From Alteribacter aurantiacus DSM 18675 (lineage in GTDB: Bacteria; Bacillota; Bacilli; Bacillales; Salisediminibacteriaceae), in assembly GCF_000429705.1 (NCBI RefSeq), contig NZ_KE386941.1, positions 372,001 through 436,000 on the forward strand: a stretch of DNA of 64,000 nt. Reading direction: 5' to 3'. Every line of letters starts with the position of its first letter. Within the stretch, counting starts at the first letter, position 1. The translations under genes were made by a program, and so were the position numbers. Positions 27,269 through 36,012 of this stretch are shown here, piece by piece. The notes beneath the pieces are model-generated. The model made no database searches. It was not told the origin of the DNA and saw only the letters and a program-made list of their open reading frames with translations.

Positions 27269-27338
27269 GTTTTGGGGGAGGTGGTGATTATAGAGATGAT
27301 GAAATTGGAAGCGGGATGAATGGAGTAGGATGAATGTG

Positions 27339-27420
27339 AAAATCGATGAAGAAGCTGCGGAAGTCGATGGATAAATTCCAAAGTCGATGAAGAACCGCCC
27401 AAACTCGAGAAATAAACCTG
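27339..27420 (+). repeat. Tandem repeat, 41-bp period (2 copies, degenerate)
   Basis: Units 27339-27379 and 27380-27420. Each is a half starting AAAATCGATGAAGAA or AAAGTCGATGAAGAA plus a half AAGTCGATGGATAAATTCC or a degenerate AAACTCGAGAAATAA. Same layout as the blocks at 17.2 and 45.9 kb and again directly after a terminator. Confidence 0.8.
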
Positions 27421-27535
27421 AAGCCCAATCAAGCTCTCTTAATAGGAAAATGCCAACTAAACCAACTCTCCTCCATGTTCCTCTCCAAGTGCTATAATGA
27501 AAGCAAAAAGAACTTTATAGACAGTTGGAGGGGTT

Positions 27536-29020
27536 ATGGGGATTGTAAAAAAGCGACCGCTTATTCTAGGTTGCGTTATGCTGGCTATGTTTATGAGCGC
27601 TGTTGAAGCGACGATTGTTTCTACTGCCATGCCAAGCATCGTAGCCGATTTGGGCGGCTTTTCATTGTTCAGTTGGGTTTTTTCTACATATTTGCTTATG
27701 CAAGTGGTTACGATACCGATTTATGGAAAGCTTTCGGATATGTTCGGGAGAAAAATCGTATTTGGAGTCGGAGTAAGTATTTTTTTAATCGGATCAATTC
27801 TATGCGGCTTTGCTCCATCTATTGAATGGCTCATCGTGAGTCGAATTATCCAAGGTATCGGTGCTGGAGCTGTTCAGCCGATTGCTACAACCATCGTTGG
27901 TGATATTTACACGAAAGAAGAGCGGGCAAAAATTCAAGGTTATCTGGCAAGTGTATGGGGAATTTCCGCTGTGTTGGGACCTGTAATTGGAGGACTTATT
28001 CTTCAATTTGCTCATTGGCAGTGGGTATTTTGGATTAATATCCCGATTGGTATTTTCTCCGTGATTGGGATTACCGTGTACCTGAAAGAAAACGTCAAAA
28101 AAGAAAAAAAGCATATCGATTATGCCGGTACAGGTTACCTTCTTGTAGGTGTCAGTGCTTTAATGCTTGTGTTTATCCAAAGCGGTACAGCTTGGGCGTG
28201 GGCTTCCCCGCAAACATTGGGTCTAGTGTTGATCTTTGTTATAAGTCTTGTCTTGTTTATTAGACAGGAAAAAAGGGCAAAAGATCCGGTTATGAGTTTA
28301 TCGATTTGGAATGACCGATTGATTAGGACGGCTAACATTGCGTCGCTTACTTTAGGTGCCGTGTTAATTGGAGTATCAAGCTACTTACCTACGTATGTTC
28401 AAATAGTTCTTGGAGAATCGGCTATGGTTGCCGGTTTTACCTTAACAATGATGAGCGTAGGTTGGCCGATTTCATCGACACTAGCAGGTAAGCTTCTTGT
28501 ACCTCTTGGGTCTAGAAAGACAGCGATGCTAGGGGCATGTAGTTTAATGATTGGGGCTACCATGTTTTTGGCCCTAGCCTACGTACAACATCCCATATGG
28601 GCTGGGGTTGCCTCTTTTTTTATTGGAGGAGGAATGGGTTTTACAACGACGACTTTTATTGTATCCATTCAAAGCCAAGTGGCGTGGAATGTTAGAGGAG
28701 TGGCCACTGCATCGAACATGTTTATGCGATTACTCGGGAGTGCCCTTGGTGTTGCTCTACTTGGGGGATTGTTAAACAACCGCCTGGCCAGTTACTTAAG
28801 AGAAGAAGGGGCTGGGGTAGATATTCCCCAGACCCTCGATGTTGCTAATCTTATTTTGGACCCCGAGCAAAGGGGCAGATTTTCAAACGAAGAGATTGGC
28901 GTTCTATCTGATGGTGTTGCCTATGCTTTAAACAGTATTTACATTGGTGTTTTTATAATGGCGATTATTAGCGTTAGTCTCATTTTGTCTTTACCGAAAC
29001 GTGATCGAATGAATAACTAA
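27536..29020 (+). CDS. MFS drug exporter, DHA2 (EmrB/QacA) family
   Basis: 494 aa, 14 predicted TM segments. Motif A is GKLSDMFGRK near residue 65, motif C-like SVWGISAVLGPVIGG near 142, and MLAMFMSAVEATIVSTAMP is the DHA2 first helix, with an acidic residue in TM1 typical for cation-drug antiporters. It likely exports hydrophobic or cationic compounds in exchange for protons; the substrate is not predictable. RBS TTGGAGGGGTT precedes ATG. Its stop overlaps the convergent Nudix gene by 4 bp. Confidence 0.9.
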   Translation: MGIVKKRPLILGCVMLAMFMSAVEATIVSTAMPSIVADLGGFSLFSWVFSTYLLMQVVTIPIYGKLSDMFGRKIVFGVGVSIFLIGSILCGFAPSIEWLIVSRIIQGIGAGAVQPIATTIVGDIYTKEERAKIQGYLASVWGISAVLGPVIGGLILQFAHWQWVFWINIPIGIFSVIGITVYLKENVKKEKKHIDYAGTGYLLVGVSALMLVFIQSGTAWAWASPQTLGLVLIFVISLVLFIRQEKRAKDPVMSLSIWNDRLIRTANIASLTLGAVLIGVSSYLPTYVQIVLGESAMVAGFTLTMMSVGWPISSTLAGKLLVPLGSRKTAMLGACSLMIGATMFLALAYVQHPIWAGVASFFIGGGMGFTTTTFIVSIQSQVAWNVRGVATASNMFMRLLGSALGVALLGGLLNNRLASYLREEGAGVDIPQTLDVANLILDPEQRGRFSNEEIGVLSDGVAYALNSIYIGVFIMAIISVSLILSLPKRDRMNN

Positions 29021-29634
29021 GGGAGAAGGTTTAACACATGCTTTAAGATGCGAGCTGTGAGACCCCAAATGACACGACCTTCATATTCATAAAAGTGTTC
29101 GTGAACGACGCCAGTGCGCCAATCGTAGTTTTCGCCACCTGGAATTAAGTGATAAGGAAATGTTTCTTCCGGTTGGACTTCCAGGTAGATGTTGTAGGTT
29201 TTTACGTCCATCTCTTTTAAGGCGCGAACGGGAACAGTGAACACTTCCTTTACTTCCTCGTGGTTGATCTTCAATTTGGCGTCCGATCGAATTTCACCTA
29301 TAAAAGCGAACAGTTTGAAACGGTACGGTGTGATCATGTAATCAAGAGGGCCGTATGTGACAACGTCGTCCTCTTTCACACCGATTTCTTCGACGAGCTC
29401 CCGAACAGCTGCTGCTTCTGGATTTTTATCACCCGGATCTACTTTTCCACCGGGAAAGCAAATTTCTCCTGGCTGCTTAATGTTTTCTCCTCTCACTTGA
29501 AACAGTAAGTGAGGTTCGTTGTTTTTATAAATGAGGGGTACAAAGATGGCAAAAGAACGGTATAAGTCTTCATCTAAAAGACCTGCATTGCGGCTTTTAA
29601 AAAACTGCGACAAGTGTCGATTTGTTGGGTTCAT
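29017..29634 (-). CDS. Nudix hydrolase, CoA pyrophosphatase type
   Basis: 205 aa. The Nudix box GxxxxxExxxxxxxREUxEExGU is present as GGKVDPGDKNPEAAAVRELV + EEIG (about residues 62-85), preceded by LLFQVR and CFPGG, which is typical of the YeaB/PCD1/NUDT7 group that splits coenzyme A. The C-terminal VIWGLTARIL fits that group. Substrate is inferred. Convergent with and overlapping the MFS gene by 4 bp. The start ATG 29634 has AAGGAG upstream on the minus strand (29647-29652). Confidence 0.87.
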   Translation of the reverse strand: MNPTNRHLSQFFKSRNAGLLDEDLYRSFAIFVPLIYKNNEPHLLFQVRGENIKQPGEICFPGGKVDPGDKNPEAAAVRELVEEIGVKEDDVVTYGPLDYMITPYRFKLFAFIGEIRSDAKLKINHEEVKEVFTVPVRALKEMDVKTYNIYLEVQPEETFPYHLIPGGENYDWRTGVVHEHFYEYEGRVIWGLTARILKHVLNLLP

Positions 29635-29784
29635 GTAACGTAAACTCCTTTAGACAGGATATATTTATTATTAGTGTAGCAGATGGAGAGTAATCAAGAG
29701 AAGGACGAGACACATGATTTTTTGATTGTAAAAAAAGAAGAAGGTATTTATAATGAAATTTAGTAAACTGAGGAGGCGAAGGAA

Positions 29785-30030
29785 ATGAAACTAGTGGTAA
29801 ACAAACCAATTTTTGCAGAATCAGCAAGCACACTCGTTAATCATGCATCGCAATTTTCTTCTACAATTTTAGTGAAAAAGGACCACTGGGTGGTAGACGC
29901 CAAAAGCCTTCTAGGAGTCCTAGCGTTATCCCTTCAACCTGGTCAGGTTGTTGAATTTGACGTGCAAGGTGACGATGAAAAAGCGTTCATCGATGAGCTT
30001 GTAGCGACTGAGTATTTCTCAAAAGCGTAA
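29785..30030 (+). CDS. HPr-like protein lacking the phosphorylatable histidine
   Basis: 81 aa with the HPr fold pattern. Aligned with B. subtilis HPr by eye, the active-site GIHARPA is replaced by PIFAESA: His15 becomes Phe and Arg17 becomes Glu, so EI/PTS phosphotransfer is impossible. The Ser46 region is kept as AKSLLGVLAL, so HprK-type serine phosphorylation is conceivable. This resembles Crh, the Bacilli regulatory paralogue (Gln15), but differs in sequence and context. A role in regulation rather than sugar transport is inferred. RBS GAGGAGGCGAAGG is strong; single-gene unit with terminator. Confidence 0.8.
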   Translation: MKLVVNKPIFAESASTLVNHASQFSSTILVKKDHWVVDAKSLLGVLALSLQPGQVVEFDVQGDDEKAFIDELVATEYFSKA

Positions 30031-30034
30031 AAAG

Positions 30035-30064
30035 AGGATGGTGCAGCGGCACCATCCTTTTTAT
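30035..30064. terminator. Bidirectional terminator between the HPr-like gene and the S9 peptidase
   Basis: AGGATGGTGC (30035-30044) pairs with GCACCATCCT (30049-30058), T run on the plus strand, shorter one on the minus strand. Confidence 0.88.
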
Positions 30065-32046
30065 TATCCTTTTAGATATTGATTGAACCAGTTTTCAAGC
30101 TCTTTTAAGCGTGCATAACGAAGCTTTGGTGGGCCGCTTCTTGAAAGCTCATGGTTCGCATTTGGAAAACGGACAAAGCGCGTGTCTTTTTTCTGGTGCT
30201 TGAGGGCAATAAACAGTTGTTCTGCTTGCTCCACAGGACAACGGAAGTCCTTCTCTCCGTGAAGAATAAGGAGCGGCGTGTTGATGTCTTTTACATATTT
30301 CAAAGGAGAATGGTTCCACATTTTATCCGGATCGGAGAAGAGGTCGGCACCAATTTCCCACTCCGTAAAGAAGTATCCAATATCACTTACGCCGTAAAAA
30401 CTGATCCAGTTGGAAATGGAACGAAGAGTGGCCGCTGCTTTAAAACGATCCGTGTGTGATACGATCCAGTTCGTCATAAAGCCGCCGTAACTTCCTCCTG
30501 TGACCCCGAGCCGATCTTCGTCAATGAAGTCAAACTGTTCAATTGCTTGATCCATAGCGCTCATGAGGTCCGTGTAGTCTTTTCCACCATAATCACCGCG
30601 GCAAGCGTCTACAAATGCCTGTCCGTATCCGTGCCCACCTCTTGGATTCGTGTAAAGAACTGCGTAGCCTTTCGCTGCAAGGAACTGCATTTCATGGAAG
30701 AATGAGTTCGCATACATGGCATGGGGTCCCCCGTGAATTTCCAAGATTGTCGGGTATTTTTCCCCTTCTACAAATCCATATGGCTTCATGATCCAACCGT
30801 GAATATTCCACCCATCTTCGGCTTTGTAGTTTACTTCTTCAGGTGCTGCCACGTGTACATTTTCCAAGAATGCCCCGTTCACATCCGTCAGTTTTTCCAT
30901 TTCTCCTGAAGAGAGGTCTACTGAATAAGCATCCCCGGGGTTAGTAGGAGTAGAGATGGCAACAACGGCTTTTTGTTTTTCTGGCAAAATGTCATAGCCG
31001 TATAAGTGTTGATCACCGACTACAACTTCTGACACGCTGCCTTCAAGAGTCACACTATACAAGTTGGTACTTCCGTTAACACTTGCGGTTACAAAGAGTT
31101 TATTGTTCCCTACATCCCAGACAGGTCCAGGGTTTGGATGTCCTGAACGAAGGTCACCGATGGCAGAGTCACCTATGTTTACATCCCATTCGGATGTGAC
31201 GCAAGCTGTTTCTTTAGAAGAAAGATCCATCACCCATAATTTCATATGTGTGGCGCCAGAGTACTCTTTTTGGTGTCCGTAGTAGGCTAGCTTGTCTCCA
31301 TCGTGACTGAACACAGGGAACGTATAGACACCTTCTCCATCAGTGAGAAGGGTTTCTTCCTTCGTTTCCACGTCTAAAAGAAACAGGTCGGAGATGATAT
31401 GGTAGTCTTGATCTTCTTTTTTGTTTGCAAAGAACGTCACCTTCGAGCCGTCGGGAGACCAGGTACCAGGCTCATGGTTGAAATCTCCTTCAGTGAGAAG
31501 AGTGGATTTGTCGGAGGCAAGGCAATAGTAGGCTAATTGCTTTGTTTTATTATCGAGAAAACCAGCTGCGTCGGACTTGTATTTTAAACGAGTTACCACA
31601 AGAGGCTCTGCACCTTTTTCATCCGTTTTCTCTTCATCCTTTGCGCCCAATTCTTCACCTGGCTCAAGGGTTGTCGTAAAGAGAATACGCTTACTGTCAG
31701 GGGACCAAGACGGCTGCATGGCACCGTTTTTCAAGCTAGTAATCTGCTTGGCTTCTCCACCTTTTGTGGAGAGTAAAAAGAGCTGTGGTTTTTTCAGGCG
31801 GTTGGATACAAAGGCAATCCATTTCCCGTCCGGTGAAAAGCGGGGATAGCTCACACGTTCTTCTCCAAATGTCCATTGAACAGGCTCTTCCTCGTCCAAT
31901 TGTTGAACAAACAGTTGAGACACATACTCGTCTTTTTCACTGATCGTTTGCTTTATAAACGCAAAAGCCTCACCACTAGGGGAGAGCTGCGGTTCGTTTA
32001 ACACGGTAATCTTCCTCAAGTCTTCTATTTCAAGTGGTCGTTTCAT
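30064..32046 (-). CDS. S9 family prolyl oligopeptidase / acylaminoacyl peptidase (YuxL type)
   Basis: 660 aa. An N-terminal seven-bladed beta-propeller (about 1-400, TolB-like repeats such as SPDGKWIAFVSNR and WSPDSKRILF) is joined to a C-terminal alpha/beta hydrolase. The nucleophile is in GGSYGG (near 511), the acid in LILHGEKDFRCP (near 593) and the histidine in NANHELSRSG (near 627). No signal peptide, so it acts in the cytoplasm on small peptides. Physiological role not fixed. Minus strand, no operon partners. Confidence 0.92.
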   Translation of the reverse strand: MKRPLEIEDLRKITVLNEPQLSPSGEAFAFIKQTISEKDEYVSQLFVQQLDEEEPVQWTFGEERVSYPRFSPDGKWIAFVSNRLKKPQLFLLSTKGGEAKQITSLKNGAMQPSWSPDSKRILFTTTLEPGEELGAKDEEKTDEKGAEPLVVTRLKYKSDAAGFLDNKTKQLAYYCLASDKSTLLTEGDFNHEPGTWSPDGSKVTFFANKKEDQDYHIISDLFLLDVETKEETLLTDGEGVYTFPVFSHDGDKLAYYGHQKEYSGATHMKLWVMDLSSKETACVTSEWDVNIGDSAIGDLRSGHPNPGPVWDVGNNKLFVTASVNGSTNLYSVTLEGSVSEVVVGDQHLYGYDILPEKQKAVVAISTPTNPGDAYSVDLSSGEMEKLTDVNGAFLENVHVAAPEEVNYKAEDGWNIHGWIMKPYGFVEGEKYPTILEIHGGPHAMYANSFFHEMQFLAAKGYAVLYTNPRGGHGYGQAFVDACRGDYGGKDYTDLMSAMDQAIEQFDFIDEDRLGVTGGSYGGFMTNWIVSHTDRFKAAATLRSISNWISFYGVSDIGYFFTEWEIGADLFSDPDKMWNHSPLKYVKDINTPLLILHGEKDFRCPVEQAEQLFIALKHQKKDTRFVRFPNANHELSRSGPPKLRYARLKELENWFNQYLKG

Positions 32047-32129
32047 GATTGATGTCTCCTTTATTATGTATTGATTTCAGTATAATCTACAAAGTCTGAA
32101 CCTTCAATTAATTACACTTTTATAAACGT

Positions 32130-32158
32130 TTGAAAGCGTCTACATAATATGGTAGAAT
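32130..32158 (+). promoter_or_regulatory. Sigma-A promoter overlapping a cre-like CcpA site
   Basis: TTGAAA (32130-32135), 17-bp spacer, TAGAAT (32153-32158). TGAAAGCGTCTACA at 32131-32144 fits the cre consensus TGWAANCGNTNWCA with one mismatch and covers the -35, suggesting carbon catabolite repression of the sugar operon. Confidence 0.65.
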
Positions 32159-32162
32159 CATT

Positions 32163-32180
32163 TACGTAAACGTTTACGTA
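32163..32180 (+). promoter_or_regulatory. LacI-type operator (18-bp perfect palindrome)
   Basis: TACGTAAACGTTTACGTA, centred on CG as usual for LacI-family operators, lies just after the -10 element. It is probably the autoregulatory site of the repressor that follows. Confidence 0.8.
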
Positions 32181-32204
32181 GATTCGGAACGGAAGTGATT
32201 CATA

Positions 32205-33197
32205 GTGGCTATTACGATTAAAGACGTGGCTAAAAAAGCAAACGTTTCGATCGCCACGGTTTCTAGAATTGTAAATAATCAATCAGGATACTCAAGCGGT
32301 ACTAAAGAGAAAGTGCTCAAAGCCATTAAAGAATTAGGATACAGCCCAAATGCCTTGGCTAGAGGACTCGTTGGCCAGCCAACAAGAACAATTGGGGTTC
32401 TTCTGCCCAATGTATCCAGCTTGTTTGCCGGGAAATTGCTAGAAGGAATTGAAGATGAAGCGAAGGAAAATGGCTACAGTGTTGTGGTTTGCAACACAGG
32501 TACACAAGGTTTGAGAGCGATGGGTTACTTAGATATGCTTAATGAAAAACGCGTTGAAGGGATCATTTATGGAAGTGGTGACATGACAAAAGACCAAGGA
32601 GATAAGCTGAGTGCTTTGAATATCCCTGTAGTGATGGTTGCTACAAAGCCTGCTTATGGCCATTTTCCATATGTAAAAGTGAATGACAAAAAAGCAGCGT
32701 TTGATGCGACTCGTTGTCTTCTTGATCATGGACATACGCGCATCGCTTTTATAGGAGGTCAACTGGAGGATCCGATTGCTGGAAGACCTCGTTATGAAGG
32801 GTTTATCCAAGCGATGAACGAGCGAGACTTACCAATAGACGAAAGCCTTATTAAGTTCGGAGATTTTAGCTTTAATTCGGGAAAAGAAATGATGACCGAA
32901 TTCGTTGAAGAAGGCGCAAGTTTTACTGCACTTTTTGCTACAAGTGATGAGATGGCTGTTGGTGTTTTGCATGCAGCCTATGAAAAAGGAATCCGAGTAC
33001 CTGATGACCTTTCCGTTATAGGGTACGATAATACCCTCGCTTCTGAGATGGCTATTCCGCCCCTTACAACAGTGGCTCAGCCTTTATACGAAATGGGGCA
33101 AAAAGCGTTTCAACGAGTCATAAAAACGGGAGCTACTCAAATTGAAATGAAGCACCACATGGTAGAGAGAGAAACGGTAAAATCGAGGAGGACATAA
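32205..33197 (+). CDS. LacI family transcriptional repressor of the malL operon
   Basis: 330 aa. N-terminal HTH TIKDVAKKANVSIATVSRIVN and hinge helix SPNALARGLV, then a periplasmic-binding-protein-like effector domain (about 60-325). GTG start at 32205 with GGAAGTGATT upstream. It ends 2 bases before malL, so the pair is cotranscribed and the repressor most likely senses an alpha-glucoside. The perfect palindrome at its promoter supports autoregulation and control of malL. Confidence 0.92.
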   Translation: MAITIKDVAKKANVSIATVSRIVNNQSGYSSGTKEKVLKAIKELGYSPNALARGLVGQPTRTIGVLLPNVSSLFAGKLLEGIEDEAKENGYSVVVCNTGTQGLRAMGYLDMLNEKRVEGIIYGSGDMTKDQGDKLSALNIPVVMVATKPAYGHFPYVKVNDKKAAFDATRCLLDHGHTRIAFIGGQLEDPIAGRPRYEGFIQAMNERDLPIDESLIKFGDFSFNSGKEMMTEFVEEGASFTALFATSDEMAVGVLHAAYEKGIRVPDDLSVIGYDNTLASEMAIPPLTTVAQPLYEMGQKAFQRVIKTGATQIEMKHHMVERETVKSRRT

Positions 33198-33199
33198 CA

Positions 33200-34882
33200 A
33201 TGACAAAGCAATGGTGGAAAGAAAGTGTCGTGTATCAAATTTACCCAAGAAGCTTTAATGACAGCAACGGGGATGGTATCGGTGATTTAAAGGGAATAAC
33301 GGAAAAGCTCGATTACTTAAAGAATCTTGGCGTGGATGTGATCTGGCTATCTCCTGTTTATGATAGTCCCAATGATGATAACGGATATGATATTCGTAAC
33401 TACCAAGCCATTATGGATGAATTCGGAACGATGGAAGATTGGGAACAACTTCTTGAAGAGATCCACAATCGTGGCATGCGTCTCATCATGGATCTTGTGG
33501 TCAATCATTCGTCTGATGAGCACGCATGGTTTACGGAATCTAGAAAATCGAAAGACAACCCGTATAGAGACTACTACATTTGGCGTCCCGGAAAAGAAGA
33601 CGGAACAGAGCCGAACAATTGGGAATCGGCTTTTAGTGGATCCGCATGGCACTATGACGAAGGGACTGACGAATATTACTTGCACCTTTTCTCCAAAAAA
33701 CAACCTGATTTGAACTGGGAGAACCCGACTCTTCGTGAAGAAGTGTATAGCATGATGCGTTGGTGGCTTGATAAAGGGGTCGACGGATTCCGAATGGATG
33801 TGGTGAACTTTATCTCGAAAGTGGAAGGGTTACCTGACGCTGAACCTCAAGAAGGGAAAAAGTACGCACCAGGTGGAGAATACTTTGCCAATGGTCCTCG
33901 TATTCATGAATTTTTGCACGAAATGAACGAAAAAGCCATGAAAGGTTACGATGCCATGACAGTCGGTGAGATGCCGATGGTGACACCGGAAATTGCCCAA
34001 AAATATACGGATGAAGAGCGAGAAGAAGTGAATATGGTCTTTCAGTTCGAACATGTTGACATTGATTCAGGACCAGGTGGAAAGTGGGATCTTAGGCCGT
34101 TAAAGCTCCAAGACCTTAAAGATAATTTGACGAAATGGCAAAAAGCTTTGGAGCACAAAGGGTGGAATAGTTTGTACTTGAACAACCACGATCAACCTCG
34201 CATGGTTTCAAGGTTTGGAAATGACGGAGAATACCGCGTTGAATCAGCCAAAATGCTTGCAACCCTCCTTCATATGATGAAAGGAACGCCTTACATTTTT
34301 CAAGGAGAAGAGATTGGGATGACAAACGTCCGTTTCGAATCCATCGACGACTACGAGGATATTGAAACGTTAAACATGTACAAAGAGAAGCGTGAACAAG
34401 GTGTTCCACACAAAACCATTATGGAAGGAATCTATGTCAAAGGTCGCGACAATGCTCGCACACCGGTTCAGTGGAACAGTGACAAGCATGCAGGCTTCAC
34501 GACGGGAACACCGTGGCTTAAGGTGAACCCTAACTATACGAAGATCAATGCCGAGCAAGCGGTCAATGATCCGAACTCCACGTATCACTATTATAAAAAG
34601 CTGATTGAGCTTCGTCATAATAATGAGATTATTGTGTACGGTGGTTACGACTTGTTGGCTGAAAAAGATCAACACATTTTTGCTTACGAACGTACCCTGG
34701 ACGAAGAAAGACTACTTGTTGTATGCAACTTCTATGAGGATGCCGCTACTTTTGACGTACCGAAAAATTATCAAGATCAATCAGGAGAGCTACTCATCAG
34801 TAACTACGACAATGAAACGTCCCGTGAGTTACCTATAGCTATCCATCTTCGCCCGTACGAAGCCATTGTGTATAAAGTTTAA
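33200..34882 (+). CDS. malL: Oligo-1,6-glucosidase / alpha-glucosidase, GH13_31 family
   Basis: 560 aa, cytoplasmic GH13 enzyme that cleaves isomaltose, maltose or related oligosaccharides. Conserved regions: DLVVNHSSDEH (region I), DGFRMDVVNF with the nucleophile Asp (region II), VGEMP with the acid/base Glu (region III), and NNHDQPR with the stabilising Asp (region IV). The N-terminus WWKESVVYQIYPRSF is standard. The Val after the nucleophile Asp is the residue that often marks alpha-1,6-specific members. RBS GAGGAGGACATAAC. Confidence 0.92.
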   Translation: MTKQWWKESVVYQIYPRSFNDSNGDGIGDLKGITEKLDYLKNLGVDVIWLSPVYDSPNDDNGYDIRNYQAIMDEFGTMEDWEQLLEEIHNRGMRLIMDLVVNHSSDEHAWFTESRKSKDNPYRDYYIWRPGKEDGTEPNNWESAFSGSAWHYDEGTDEYYLHLFSKKQPDLNWENPTLREEVYSMMRWWLDKGVDGFRMDVVNFISKVEGLPDAEPQEGKKYAPGGEYFANGPRIHEFLHEMNEKAMKGYDAMTVGEMPMVTPEIAQKYTDEEREEVNMVFQFEHVDIDSGPGGKWDLRPLKLQDLKDNLTKWQKALEHKGWNSLYLNNHDQPRMVSRFGNDGEYRVESAKMLATLLHMMKGTPYIFQGEEIGMTNVRFESIDDYEDIETLNMYKEKREQGVPHKTIMEGIYVKGRDNARTPVQWNSDKHAGFTTGTPWLKVNPNYTKINAEQAVNDPNSTYHYYKKLIELRHNNEIIVYGGYDLLAEKDQHIFAYERTLDEERLLVVCNFYEDAATFDVPKNYQDQSGELLISNYDNETSRELPIAIHLRPYEAIVYKV

Positions 34883-34888
34883 ATTCAC

Positions 34889-34925
34889 TTACCCCGTAAA
34901 GGTATTCGCTTTGCGGGGTATTCTT
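34889..34925 (+). terminator. Terminator of the lacI-malL operon
   Basis: TACCCCG ... CGGGGTA stem with an inner AAAG/CTTT extension, then TTCTT. Confidence 0.75.
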
Positions 34926-34983
34926 ATGTTTCGTTTCAAGATGGTTAATGAATGGGTAAAGAAAAGATAAAGGAGTGATGGAT

Positions 34984-35715
34984 ATGCTGTTTTCGTATAA
35001 ACGAATGATAAAACCATCTCGAGTGATAGGAAAGGACAAGGAAATAGGGTCCATCCAGGACCTGTACGTCGAGGAACGAACATGGACTGTTCGATATTTT
35101 GTCGTTGGTGGCGGGTTCTTGGGTGAAAAAAGACGATTCATCTCCCCTGCTAGTGTAATCGACTATTCCATTGAAGAGGAACGCTTCCATGTATCCATAT
35201 CTGAACAAGAGGCCAAGGAAAGTCCGGATCCCGACCAAGAACCTCTTTCACGTACTTTTGAGCGGGAATTTTCAATGTATTATAACTTGAATCCATATTG
35301 GATTGGAGGAGGGTTATGGGGAGCTGGAGCGATGCCGAGGGATTTAACGAATGAAGCTGCTTCAGACGTTGAAAGCATGGAAGAGGAGGAACGGCCACTT
35401 TTAAGTATCGATGATGTGAAAGAAAGCGAACTTATCGCAGAAAATGAAACCGTCGGAAAAATAAAAGATGCACTCATAGATGATCAGTCATTTACAATTC
35501 GGTATTTTGTTGTCGATACAAAAGGTGACGGAAAGAACATTCTTCTTTATACAAGCTGGGTAGATGAGGTGGATTGGACTAGTAACCTCGTTCGTGTCGA
35601 TGTTTCAAAGGAGAAGCTACGTGACGCTCCTGAGTTTCAAACAGATCGGCCAATCGATCGTGAGTTAGAAACATCACTATTTAAGCATTATGGTAAGCCG
35701 AAGTATTGGGATTAA
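34984..35715 (+). CDS. PRC-barrel domain protein (two domains)
   Basis: 243 aa with two PRC-barrels, about residues 8-75 (GKDKEIGSIQDLYVEERTWTVRYFVV) and 150-225 (NETVGKIKDALIDDQSFTIRYFVVD), separated by an acidic linker (75-145) containing YWIGGGLWGAGAMP. Family members of this form are common in Bacillaceae and halophiles and may respond to stress, but the function is not known. ATG 34984 is taken because AAAGGAGTG lies six bases before it. Single gene. Confidence 0.85.
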   Translation: MLFSYKRMIKPSRVIGKDKEIGSIQDLYVEERTWTVRYFVVGGGFLGEKRRFISPASVIDYSIEEERFHVSISEQEAKESPDPDQEPLSRTFEREFSMYYNLNPYWIGGGLWGAGAMPRDLTNEAASDVESMEEEERPLLSIDDVKESELIAENETVGKIKDALIDDQSFTIRYFVVDTKGDGKNILLYTSWVDEVDWTSNLVRVDVSKEKLRDAPEFQTDRPIDRELETSLFKHYGKPKYWD

Positions 35716-35743
35716 ACGGTTCGGATCTTCCGGCCGTTTTTTT
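35714..35743 (+). terminator. Terminator of the PRC-barrel gene
   Basis: AAACGG (35714-35719) with CCGTTT (35734-35739) plus inner CGG/CCG, followed by a T run. Confidence 0.8.
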
Positions 35744-35801
35744 CTTTGTTTATCAATCTTATAAGAATTTTCTTTTCGGAGGACGTCTCAAATTTAAATT
35801 G

Positions 35802-35868
35802 TAAGCAAAGTTAGCTTAAAAAAATATCGTTTTTTTGGTAGACAAAGGAACATTTTTTTGTTTATAAT
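35802..35868 (+). promoter_or_regulatory. Promoter and inverted repeat upstream of the metal-binding lipoprotein gene
   Basis: TAGACA (35839-35844), 18-bp spacer, TATAAT (35863-35868). Upstream is the imperfect operator-like inverted repeat TAAGC-N7-GCTTA (35802-35818). It does not match the MntR or Zur consensus as I know them. The leader that follows can form a CTCAAAA/TTTTGAG hairpin (35879-35910). Confidence 0.5.
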
Positions 35869-36012
35869 GTGGTCAGTGCTCAAAAAGTTGCACAAGGGAA
35901 ACATTTTGAGTTTGATAAAAAATAATAACCTGTAGGAAAAATAGTTTTAGGACAGCACACTTTGTAATACCTATACATAGAGTGTGTTTGAAACATGAAA
36001 GGGGCGGGACAT

